Assembly: GCA_017934625.1 (NCBI GenBank) | Contig: JAGBJE010000146.1 | Coordinates: 1-51,921 of the forward strand | Source of the DNA: Pseudobutyrivibrio sp. | Lineage (GTDB): Bacteria > Bacillota > Clostridia > Lachnospirales > Lachnospiraceae | Direction of reading: 5' to 3' | Length of the DNA stretch: 51,921 nt | In this document: positions 45,220 through 51,921 of the stretch, piece by piece | Layout: the number at the start of each line of letters is the position of its first letter | Position numbering within the stretch: position 1 is the first letter of the stretch | Program-made: the position numbers and the translations under genes | The notes under the pieces: generated by a model | What the model was told of the DNA's origin: nothing | What the model saw: the letters and a program-made list of their open reading frames with translations, nothing else | The model's database searches: none

Positions 45220-45924
45220 ATGAGACAGGAAGAATTAAGAAATAATCTTGAAGATGTAGAAAGAAGAGTTGCTGAGGCATGTAAAAGAGCAGGTCGTGAT
45301 AGAAGCGAGGTAACGCTTATTGCTGTTAGCAAAACAAAGCCTGTAGAGGATTTAAAAGTTATTTATGATGCAGGAATAAGAGAATTTGGTGAAAACAAAG
45401 TTCAAGAATTAACTGGAAAGATTCCAGAAATGCCTGAAGATATTAATTGGCATCTTATTGGTCACTTACAGCGTAATAAGGTAAAATACATTGTAGATAA
45501 AGTAAAACTTATTCATTCTGTTGATAGCTATAGATTAGCTGAAGAAATTAATATTCAGGCTAAAAAGCGTGGAGTAACTGTTCCTATTCTTATTGAGGTT
45601 AATGTAGCTAATGAGGCTTCTAAATTTGGTGTTAAATATGAAGAGGCAAAGCAATTATGTGAAGAAATTTCACATCTTGACTGTGTACACATCGAAGGCT
45701 TAATGACAATAGCACCAAATGTTGTGGTTCCAGAAGAAAATAGAGCGAATTTTCACAAAATAAAGGATTTAGCTGTTGACATAGCAAAGGAAAACATTGA
45801 TAATGTAGATATGAGAATTATATCTATGGGAATGACTAATGATTTTGAAGTTGCCATAGAGGAAGGTGCTACTCATGTTAGAGTTGGCACAGCTATTTTT
45901 GGAGAGCGAAACTATAATATATAG
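45220..45924 (+). CDS. YggS/PLPBP family pyridoxal phosphate homeostasis protein
   Basis: A 234-residue single-domain TIM-barrel PLP-binding protein. The PLP lysine is K38 in LIAVSKTKP. FGENKVQE, WHLIGHLQRNK, HSVDSYRLAEEI and the C-terminal SMGMTNDFEVAIEEG are family hallmarks. Members buffer PLP levels rather than catalyse a known reaction. It precedes sepF, the usual order in Gram-positive division clusters (ylmE-sepF). AAGGAG precedes the ATG. Confidence 0.96.
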   Translation: MRQEELRNNLEDVERRVAEACKRAGRDRSEVTLIAVSKTKPVEDLKVIYDAGIREFGENKVQELTGKIPEMPEDINWHLIGHLQRNKVKYIVDKVKLIHSVDSYRLAEEINIQAKKRGVTVPILIEVNVANEASKFGVKYEEAKQLCEEISHLDCVHIEGLMTIAPNVVVPEENRANFHKIKDLAVDIAKENIDNVDMRIISMGMTNDFEVAIEEGATHVRVGTAIFGERNYNI

Positions 45925-45939
45925 TGAAGGAGTAATGCT

Positions 45940-46449
45940 ATGTTTGAAAGAATGTTAGATGCTATGCATCTTAGCGATGACTATGACGATTACGATGATG
46001 ATGAATTATATGATGAAGAGGAAGAAAAATCCTTTTTTAACAAGTTTTCAAAGAATGATGATGACAGGCGACCAGCTTTAAACAAACCAGCTGATAGAGA
46101 GCCAAGGGCTGTTAAACCAGCACCAAAGATTACACCAATGAGAAATAAATCGAAAGGAACCGTTATGGAGGTTTGTGTTATTAAGCCATCTTCATTCGAG
46201 GATGCAAGAGAAATTTCCGAAACTTTATTAGCAGAAAGAACAGTACTTCTTAATATGAAAGGCTTAGATTTAGGAGTTGCTCAGCGTATCATAGATTTCA
46301 CATGTGGTACTTGCTATGCTATAGATGGAAATCTTCAGCGCATCGAAGATTATATCTTCATTATTACACCTGCAGGAGTTGAGTTATCTGGTGATTTGGC
46401 AGGAATCGTAGATGCCTTTGACTTCACAGGAATTCAAACAGGCTTTTAA
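45940..46449 (+). CDS. sepF: Cell division protein SepF
   Basis: A 169-residue FtsZ-binding protein that tethers Z-ring filaments to the membrane. It has an N-terminal amphipathic start (MFERMLDAMHL), an acidic and then basic linker (about 12-72) and the SepF core (about 75-165) with LLNMKGLDLGVAQRIIDF and a GVELSGD end. The core includes TCGTCYAIDG, where many relatives have a G-A-x-Y arrangement. It ends at a strong terminator. Confidence 0.95.
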   Translation: MFERMLDAMHLSDDYDDYDDDELYDEEEEKSFFNKFSKNDDDRRPALNKPADREPRAVKPAPKITPMRNKSKGTVMEVCVIKPSSFEDAREISETLLAERTVLLNMKGLDLGVAQRIIDFTCGTCYAIDGNLQRIEDYIFIITPAGVELSGDLAGIVDAFDFTGIQTGF

Positions 46450-46461
46450 ATGAAATGTGTT

Positions 46462-46487
46462 GCACCAGACTTTGGTCTGGTGCTTTT
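46462..46487 (+). terminator. Rho-independent terminator after sepF
   Basis: A perfect 9-base-pair GC-rich stem, GCACCAGAC (46462-46470) with GTCTGGTGC (46475-46483), has a TTTG loop and is followed by TTTTGTTT. It splits sepF from aroB, although the following gene starts only 21 bases later without a visible promoter. Confidence 0.88.
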
Positions 46488-46507
46488 GTTTACATAGGAG
46501 ATAATGC

Positions 46508-47596
46508 ATGAAAGACTTGAATATTAATTACGAAGGCAAACCTTGCTACAAAATTTGTTTTAGACCTGATTTTAATGATTTACTTAATGTATTTAATACA
46601 GAGGTAAATCGTAAATACGATAAGATTTGTATTGTTTCTGATTCTAATGTATCAAAGCTTTATTTGGCAGAGGTTATTTCTATTTTTAAAGCAACTGGCA
46701 GTAACGTTTCTTCATTTAGCTTTGATGCAGGAGAAGCTTCTAAGAATTTAGATACTGTTAATATGCTTTATGAGCATTTAATCTTAAAGCGATATACAAG
46801 AAACTCTCTACTAGTAGCATTAGGCGGTGGTGTTGTTGGCGATCTTACTGGCTTTGCAGCTTCCACATTTCTTCGAGGAATTGATTTCATCCAGATTCCT
46901 ACAACACTTTTATCTCAAGTAGATAGCTCTGTTGGTGGCAAAACAGGTGTTGACTTTAAGGGCTACAAAAATATGGTTGGTGCTTTTTATATGCCTCGTC
47001 TTGTCTATATGAACCTAGGAACTTTAAATAGCTTAGATGATTATAATTTTGCCTGTGGTATGGGTGAAGTAATAAAGAGTGCTCTAATAGCAGACGGTAA
47101 TTTTTATCAGTGGATTAAGGATAATAAGGATGCCGTTTTAGCAAAGGATTATGATTCTTTAGCATATACTGTAAGTAGCTGCTGCCAAATCAAGGGACAT
47201 GTAGTAGAAATAGATCCTAAGGAAAAAGGAATTCGAGCTTATCTTAATTTCGGGCATACCTTAGGACATTCTATAGAAAAGCTCAGTGAATTCAAGCTTG
47301 GCCATGGACAATGTGTTGCAATTGGCATGGTTTGTGCTATGCATTTATCTAAAAAGCTTGGTTACATAAATGAGTCAGAAATTTTAGATGTAATTAATGT
47401 CTTAAAAGAGTATAATTTACCTGTTTCTGTTGCTGGATTAAAGGATACAGATATATTATCTGCATCAAAATCTGATAAAAAGATGACAGATTCAAAAATA
47501 AAGTTTATTATATTAAAAAATATTGGTGAGGCAGATTCTTATATGAATTTTTCAGATGAGGATTTGCTATTTGCCATTGATAAGGTGTTAGAATAA
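46508..47596 (+). CDS. aroB: 3-dehydroquinate synthase
   Basis: The second shikimate-pathway enzyme, turning DAHP into 3-dehydroquinate with NAD+ and a metal ion. The 362 residues include the NAD-binding GGGVVGDLTGFAAST (about 113-127), the metal ligand motif HTLGHSIEK (near residue 248) and VDSSVGGKTGVD (near 140). TAGGAG lies before the ATG. Other aro genes are absent. Here aroB sits between sepF and lspA, and its stop overlaps the lspA ATG (TAATG). Confidence 0.96.
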   Translation: MKDLNINYEGKPCYKICFRPDFNDLLNVFNTEVNRKYDKICIVSDSNVSKLYLAEVISIFKATGSNVSSFSFDAGEASKNLDTVNMLYEHLILKRYTRNSLLVALGGGVVGDLTGFAASTFLRGIDFIQIPTTLLSQVDSSVGGKTGVDFKGYKNMVGAFYMPRLVYMNLGTLNSLDDYNFACGMGEVIKSALIADGNFYQWIKDNKDAVLAKDYDSLAYTVSSCCQIKGHVVEIDPKEKGIRAYLNFGHTLGHSIEKLSEFKLGHGQCVAIGMVCAMHLSKKLGYINESEILDVINVLKEYNLPVSVAGLKDTDILSASKSDKKMTDSKIKFIILKNIGEADSYMNFSDEDLLFAIDKVLE

Positions 47597-48120
47597 TGTT
47601 TTACAAGAAAAAAAGAATTACATCATTTATTTTTGCATTAGCAGTTGTATTAGTTTTAATATTATTTGATCAGTATACTAAAGATATGGCAGTATCATTT
47701 TTAAAGAACAAGGATGATGTTGTACTTATTCCAGGAGTTTTACAATTCCATTATTTAGAAAATACTGGAGCAGCATTTTCATTGCTTGAAGGACAGCAAA
47801 TACTTTTTGGAATAATTACCCCAATATTGCTCATATTCATAGTGTACTTATTATTTAAGCTGCCACGTGTGCAGAAATATTCTGTATTAAACTACGTACT
47901 TTTATTATTAATAGCAGGCGCTATTGGTAATTATATCGATAGAATCATTAATCATTATGTGGTTGATTTTATTTATTTTTCTCTAATCGATTTTCCTGTT
48001 TTTAATGTAGCCGACTGTTATGTAACAGTAAGTGTTATCATTTTATTTATTTTAGTTTTATTCTATTACAAAGATGAGGATTTCGAAGAAATTAAACAAA
48101 ATCTAAGGATTAAGAAATAA
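47596..48120 (+). CDS. lspA: Lipoprotein signal peptidase (signal peptidase II)
   Basis: An aspartic membrane protease that cuts prolipoproteins before the lipidated Cys. The 174 residues form four membrane helices. Conserved elements are ENTGAAFS (about 55-62), GNYIDR, and the catalytic Asp pair in VVDFI (D124) and FNVAD (D140). Likely clients in this window include the DUF3048 and carboxypeptidase lipoproteins. It overlaps aroB and the pseudouridine synthase gene by one base each. Confidence 0.97.
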   Translation: MFYKKKRITSFIFALAVVLVLILFDQYTKDMAVSFLKNKDDVVLIPGVLQFHYLENTGAAFSLLEGQQILFGIITPILLIFIVYLLFKLPRVQKYSVLNYVLLLLIAGAIGNYIDRIINHYVVDFIYFSLIDFPVFNVADCYVTVSVIILFILVLFYYKDEDFEEIKQNLRIKK

Positions 48121-49034
48121 TGGATGAATTTTATCTTTCAATCGAAGACGTAACTGATGCTGGTATTCGTATAGATAAATACTTAGCATCCGCATTACCA
48201 GAAAAATCTCGAAGCTACTATCAAAAAGCCATTGATAGTGGCTTTGTTTTAGTTAACGGAAAACAGGTAAAGTCAAAATATCAAACAAAGCTTGGCGATG
48301 AAATTGTTGTTAGTATCGAGCCAGTTAAGGAAATAGATATAGAGCCTGAAGATATTCCTATAGACATTTTATATGAAGATGAGGATGTTATTGTAGTTAA
48401 TAAACCTAAGGGAATGGTTGTACATCCAGCTCCAGGGCATTATTCAGGAACTCTAGTTAATGCACTTATGTATCACTGCAAGGATTCTCTATCAGGAATA
48501 AATGGAGAGATTAGGCCTGGCATCGTCCATAGGATAGATATGAATACAACAGGATCTCTTTTAGTTTGTAAAAACGATAAAGCTCACAATGATATAGCAG
48601 CTCAGATAAAGGTACATTCTGTTAATAGAATATACAAGGGAATCGTTGTTGGAAACTTTAAAGAAGATGAAGGCACTGTAAACGCACGTATTGGCCGAAA
48701 TCCTAAAGATAGAAAGAAAATGGCTGTTGTAAGCGATGGAAGAGAGGCAATCACGCATTTCACCGTTTTAGAGCAATATAAGGGGTATTCGTATGTGCAG
48801 TTTAAATTAGAAACTGGTCGTACACATCAAATCCGTGTTCATATGGCCCATATTGGCCATCCTTTGCTCGGAGATGATGTATATGGTAAGCCAGTTAAAA
48901 ATTTACAAGGGCAAACTCTTCATGCCGAGACTATAGGCTTTATTCAGCCTACTTCAGGCCAATATGTTGAAGTTAAAGCACCTTTACCTGCTTATTTTGA
49001 AGATTTGCTTACAAAATATGAAAAAATGAAATAA
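48120..49034 (+). CDS. RluD-family RNA pseudouridine synthase
   Basis: A 304-residue enzyme that converts uridines in RNA, usually 23S rRNA, to pseudouridine. An S4 RNA-binding domain (about 14-75) precedes the catalytic domain. The catalytic Asp is D140 in VHRIDMNTTG. KPKGMVVHPAPGH and the C-terminal TGRTHQIRVHMAHIGHPLLGD are diagnostic. The lspA-rluD pair is conserved in Firmicutes. The exact target site (RluD-like or YlyB-like) cannot be fixed from sequence alone. Confidence 0.95.
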   Translation: MDEFYLSIEDVTDAGIRIDKYLASALPEKSRSYYQKAIDSGFVLVNGKQVKSKYQTKLGDEIVVSIEPVKEIDIEPEDIPIDILYEDEDVIVVNKPKGMVVHPAPGHYSGTLVNALMYHCKDSLSGINGEIRPGIVHRIDMNTTGSLLVCKNDKAHNDIAAQIKVHSVNRIYKGIVVGNFKEDEGTVNARIGRNPKDRKKMAVVSDGREAITHFTVLEQYKGYSYVQFKLETGRTHQIRVHMAHIGHPLLGDDVYGKPVKNLQGQTLHAETIGFIQPTSGQYVEVKAPLPAYFEDLLTKYEKMK

Positions 49035-49080
49035 AAACTTGCTGGCAATTAGATTTTTATCTATGCCAGCAAGTTTTTTT
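49034..49080. terminator. Bidirectional terminator between convergent genes
   Basis: CTTGCTGGCA (49038-49047) pairs with TGCCAGCAAG (49064-49073). It is flanked by A residues on the left and seven or more T on the right, so it can stop transcription from both sides. It marks the end of the long plus-strand gene run. Confidence 0.88.
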
Positions 49081-49114
49081 ATTTGTTAAATTTTTTTTGA
49101 ACAGATTGCATCAT

Positions 49115-50590
49115 TCATTTTAGCCAACTGATTGTATCTATACCAAATTCATCATTCTTTTCTTTACTAGCTTTCACATCTTTAATTGTGATATAGCTAT
49201 CAACTACATTATGCTTATAAAGTGCATTAGCAACCCTATCACCTATAAAATAACTTAATGGCCAGTTGCCATCGTCCTCTTCAAATTTTGGAATAACAAG
49301 TACAATTTCCTTTTCCCCATTTTCTTGAGCTGTTTTTATCTGTTTAATTAGATCATCCATAACTTTTTCGCATTTATCAACTGGAATATTAGAGTAGTTA
49401 TAGCGTTTATAAAGATTACCTGGATTAATAAATAAACATAGAATTGTTCCTGCTAAAATCAATGGTAATTTTGTTTTCTTATTATCAGCTTGGATTAATT
49501 CATTTAAACAAGCAATCATTCCCATAAATAAATAGAAGAAAGTACACATTGATACTTCGCTTCTTAATACATAAGTAGGATCTGAAGTAGAACTTAATAA
49601 TATTTCATATACTAAAGTAAATGTTATGTAAAGAATAAATCTTATTGATGTAGCATTTAATTTCTTATTTTTAAGCCTATACCAAGAGATGAAAACAACT
49701 ATGTCTAAAATAGTAACAAAAACATTTTTAGCAATTAGGCTTAATAACCCCATCAATAAAGACGGTGGTACAGTTAATAGGATATTTTTATGAATACTGT
49801 AAGCTCTGCCTCCAGTAGTTTCAATTACATTAACACCAAACCAACAAATTATAATAATTAGCTCTAGCCAGTTTTCGCCGCAGTATGATATGAGATTAAA
49901 TGTCTTATTTTTAATTTTCTTTATAAGAATTAATAGTAAATTTGCCCCTATATATGTAGCTAAAATAACAGATGAGAATAGATTAGAATTAATAGCAAAA
50001 TAAAATCCTATAAAGACTATAAGCTTATGAAATAAATTACTATTTTTGAACCATTCCTTAACTCCACCATAAGACATAAAATGCATTACAAGGATGGCAT
50101 TAAGAATAGCTGATAAAGTATAGAAATAAAAGCTTGTCAAATTAATAGAAGCTAGCATGTAAAAATTATTGCTTCCCATAATAATATGAGAAATAAAATG
50201 AAGCAATATAAATAAAAATCCGTAGGCAATACTTCTGTTTAAAGTGGCAAAATTGCGTTTATAGAATAAAACAACAAATTGGACAAAATATATTGTGAGA
50301 AATATGCTTGCAAACAAGCCATGGGCAATAGATAAAGATCTAAAATAATTATTTGTTATTGGATAGAAAACATAAGCTCCCAAATAAGATATTAATGGCA
50401 TTACAACTTCAGGAAAAACTCTTGTTGGATTCCAGTCGTGTAAAATTGGGATCGGTTTACGTAAAGAATAAATATATAACCAATCATCTGCATCAAAAAC
50501 AGTTAATGGATTAATAAAATTAAAAAAGAACAGTAAACCAAGGAAAATAAAAAGTGTAAACAAGCAAATTTTCCAATATTTTTTCAGCAT
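49115..50590 (-). CDS. Multi-pass membrane protein, possibly glycosyltransferase-like
   Basis: A 491-residue protein with about ten or more hydrophobic helices. An Asp-rich motif (FDADDWLY, about 33-40) follows the first helix, and a soluble C-terminal domain covers about 400-491. A membrane protein with acidic residues just after helix 1 recalls GT-C glycosyltransferases and GtrII or DUF6056-like proteins that modify surface polymers. That is analogy only, and no donor or acceptor can be named. By eye it is more AT-rich than its neighbours. A TATAAT-like -10 lies at 50617-50622 on the minus strand, without a clear -35. The ribosome binding site is weak. Confidence 0.7.
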   Translation of the reverse strand: MLKKYWKICLFTLFIFLGLLFFFNFINPLTVFDADDWLYIYSLRKPIPILHDWNPTRVFPEVVMPLISYLGAYVFYPITNNYFRSLSIAHGLFASIFLTIYFVQFVVLFYKRNFATLNRSIAYGFLFILLHFISHIIMGSNNFYMLASINLTSFYFYTLSAILNAILVMHFMSYGGVKEWFKNSNLFHKLIVFIGFYFAINSNLFSSVILATYIGANLLLILIKKIKNKTFNLISYCGENWLELIIIICWFGVNVIETTGGRAYSIHKNILLTVPPSLLMGLLSLIAKNVFVTILDIVVFISWYRLKNKKLNATSIRFILYITFTLVYEILLSSTSDPTYVLRSEVSMCTFFYLFMGMIACLNELIQADNKKTKLPLILAGTILCLFINPGNLYKRYNYSNIPVDKCEKVMDDLIKQIKTAQENGEKEIVLVIPKFEEDDGNWPLSYFIGDRVANALYKHNVVDSYITIKDVKASKEKNDEFGIDTISWLK

Positions 50591-50627
50591 AATTAAATTG
50601 TCTCTTTCAAGTCTCTATTATAAATAA

Positions 50628-51692
50628 TTAATGATTGCTTCGTTTAAAATCTACTGCATTACGGGCCTGAAGCTTGTGCTCGTCTTCAATGGCAGCATAG
50701 TAGTCGATAGTAGTATTAATATTTTCGTGGCCTAGTACATCTGCTACCAGGCGGATATCGCCGGTTTCGCGATAAAGAGCAGTACCATAGGTACTTCTAA
50801 GCTTATGAGGTGTGATTTTCTTGTTTGGAACTACCATTTTAGCGTATTTTTTTACTAAATTCTCTATTGCATCTACGCTAATTCGTTTACCCTGTAAAGA
50901 ATAGAAGAGAGCAGTTTCATGGCCTTCAACGGGGATAATATATTCCCTTTCACCGTTAATATAGTCTTTTAGGACTTCTGCAACATCGTCATTGAAGTAA
51001 ATAATATCCTGTCCGCCACCCTTTCGAACGATTGTTAAAGAATTAACATTAAAATCAACGTCAGTTAAATCCAGACCATTGCATTCGCTGACGCGAATCC
51101 CAGTATTAAGCATTAATGTAAGGATTGCCAGGTCGCGGCCACGTGTTTTTTGATTGTATTTGCGTTGGCGTTCAGATGTATAGGCGCTTCCTGAATCAAT
51201 TGCATTTAAAATGGCCTGAACCTCATAATTGTTCATACGAACGATATTTTTATCTTTTTTAAGCTTTGGCAAAGCAACTAACTGGGTTGGATCCTTTGAA
51301 ATGTATTCCCTTGTAAGTAGATATTTGTACATGCTTCTAAGTGGAGACATTTTTCGCGCAATTGCTTTTTTACCATTTTCATGTTGCTCACCAATTACAT
51401 TTAATTCCAAATATCTTTGGTATTCCTCAATATCATCTGGTGTTATTTTATCTAAGAGCCCGTAATCAATTTTTTGAATGTCTAAACCTGTAATTGTAGG
51501 GTTAGAGGCTATTAAAAATCGAAAGAAGGTTAACAGGTCATAGCTATATGAAATTAAAGTACTTGTTTGAGTTGTTTGTTCCTTAGAGTGAATAAAATCT
51601 ACAGCAGGCTTAGGCAACTGAGATATAAGCTCACGTAATTTGATTTTTTGCTGCTTGGCTTTTTCTTTATAGAATTCAGAGTCTTTACCCAT
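50628..51692 (-). CDS. Tyrosine recombinase (XerC/XerD-like integrase family)
   Basis: A 354-residue DNA recombinase with every catalytic residue in place: R200 (NTGIRVSE), K224, H296 and R299 (PHKLR), H322 (LGHE) and the nucleophile Y331. An N-terminal SAM-like core-binding domain covers about 28-135. I start it at 51692, where GGGAG lies 9 bases upstream; a longer reading to 51749 adds 19 residues without support. It is longer than XerC or XerD (about 300). No phage or transposon genes adjoin it, so it could be a Xer-type housekeeping enzyme, or the remnant of or scout for a mobile element. No attachment site was recognised. Confidence 0.9.
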   Translation of the reverse strand: MGKDSEFYKEKAKQQKIKLRELISQLPKPAVDFIHSKEQTTQTSTLISYSYDLLTFFRFLIASNPTITGLDIQKIDYGLLDKITPDDIEEYQRYLELNVIGEQHENGKKAIARKMSPLRSMYKYLLTREYISKDPTQLVALPKLKKDKNIVRMNNYEVQAILNAIDSGSAYTSERQRKYNQKTRGRDLAILTLMLNTGIRVSECNGLDLTDVDFNVNSLTIVRKGGGQDIIYFNDDVAEVLKDYINGEREYIIPVEGHETALFYSLQGKRISVDAIENLVKKYAKMVVPNKKITPHKLRSTYGTALYRETGDIRLVADVLGHENINTTIDYYAAIEDEHKLQARNAVDFKRSNH

Positions 51693-51737
51693 ATTAAAGT
51701 TCTCCCTTAAACGAATAGCGAATTTATCATATATATA

Positions 51738-51746
51738 AGAATACCA
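51738..51746 (-). promoter_or_regulatory. Candidate extended -10 for the recombinase gene
   Basis: On the minus strand TGGTATTCT reads as an extended -10 (TG-N-TATTCT) about 46 bases before the chosen start codon. No good -35 is present, as is common for extended -10 promoters. Confidence 0.35.
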
Positions 51747-51838
51747 CACTTTCGAGCTTTTTCATATACTAACTAACGGAAAAACAGATATTTATCCGAT
51801 AGATACATATGGCAAAATACTGCTCTCTTTGTCCCACT

Positions 51839-51867
51839 TTGACCGTAACTTTTAGTAACTTTTTAAT
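51839..51867 (+). promoter_or_regulatory. Candidate outward plus-strand promoter at the window end
   Basis: TTGACC (51839-51844), a 17-base spacer and TTTAAT (51862-51867) point out of the window, toward a gene that is not included. The region 51750-51921 contains no gene. Confidence 0.45.
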
Positions 51868-51897
51868 GTAAATGCAAATTTCTTAAACTTAATGCAA
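51845..51897. repeat. Short direct repeats next to the outward promoter
   Basis: GTAACTTTT occurs twice in tandem at 10-base spacing (51845-51853 and 51855-51863), between the promoter hexamers. AATGCAA occurs twice at 20-base spacing (51871-51877 and 51891-51897), just downstream. Helical phasing of both pairs would suit a regulator binding one face of DNA, but chance is possible in AT-rich sequence. Confidence 0.45.
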
Positions 51898-51921
51898 CAT
51901 TATAGAGGTAAAAGCAAAACA

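Noticed and set aside
50628..51692. Tyrosine recombinase as proof of a prophage or integrative element
   Set aside because: No capsid, excision, transfer or cargo genes and no attachment-site duplication were seen in the window.
51693..51749. N-terminal extension of the recombinase to 51749
   Set aside because: The inner ATG at 51692 has a strong GGGAG at good distance, and the extension overlaps the likely promoter region.
1..51921. CRISPR arrays, tRNA or rRNA genes, riboswitches and insertion sequences
   Set aside because: No regularly spaced repeats, cloverleaf-like segments, long structured leaders of known riboswitch type, or transposase-like frames were recognised on reading both strands. 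This was by eye; a covariance-model scan would be decisive.

Overview
This window is an AT-rich stretch of bacterial chromosome. It looks like a Firmicute of the family Lachnospiraceae, probably close to Butyrivibrio or Pseudobutyrivibrio. That placement is inferred from gene order, consensus sigma-A type promoters, strong AGGAGG ribosome binding sites, and typical clostridial neighbours: rex, a mre-mrd-min-rodA-mgsA cluster, yggS-sepF, and phoH-HD protein-ybeY. I saw no prophage, insertion sequence, CRISPR array, tRNA or rRNA. About 49 kb is one long run of plus-strand genes. Only the last two genes, from about 49.1 kb, lie on the minus strand. No gene-free stretch exceeds 300 bases.

Layout. 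1-2.7 kb: end of a DegV lipid-binding protein, purA, and a small membrane-anchored DUF4340-like protein. 2.7-5.4 kb: rpsO and pnp, each behind a structured RNA leader. 5.4-9.8 kb: an ABC-F ATPase; the redox sensor gene rex, with a consensus promoter overlapping a Rex-box-like palindrome; a coiled-coil protein of unknown function; and a CBS/CorC-domain membrane protein. 9.8-17.7 kb: a YebC family regulator, glycogen synthase, an FtsK/SpoIIIE translocase, formate-tetrahydrofolate ligase, and a zinc-ribbon/TPR membrane protein. 17.9-23.5 kb: rlmH, pyrimidine nucleoside phosphorylase, phoH, a PgpH-like membrane protein with a degenerate HD site, ybeY, and a DUF3048 lipoprotein. 23.5-34.8 kb: a lipid flippase, two tandem flavoproteins, mutS, mutL, miaA, and a PLP lyase-like enzyme. 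34.8-43.3 kb: the elongasome cluster mreB-mreC-mreD-mrdA-minC-rodA, followed by mgsA and a lipoprotein-type D-Ala-D-Ala carboxypeptidase. 43.3-49.0 kb: a tiny P-loop protein, a HlyD-like membrane protein, yggS, sepF, aroB, lspA and an RluD-type pseudouridine synthase. 49.1-51.7 kb, minus strand: a multi-pass membrane protein and a complete tyrosine recombinase.

Most genes are housekeeping genes: translation and RNA turnover, one-carbon metabolism, mismatch repair, and cell shape and division. The main interest lies in recognisable family members that lack key residues or partners. The PgpH-like protein has lost its His-Asp metal dyad. The methylglyoxal synthase has Thr where the catalytic Asp belongs. 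MinC sits without minD or minE and lacks the RSGQ motif that contacts MinD. MreB has changed phosphate-loop motifs. Three of these lie in the same shape operon, which may mean this lineage has rewired that operon. I did not find an obviously new multi-gene defence or mobile system.
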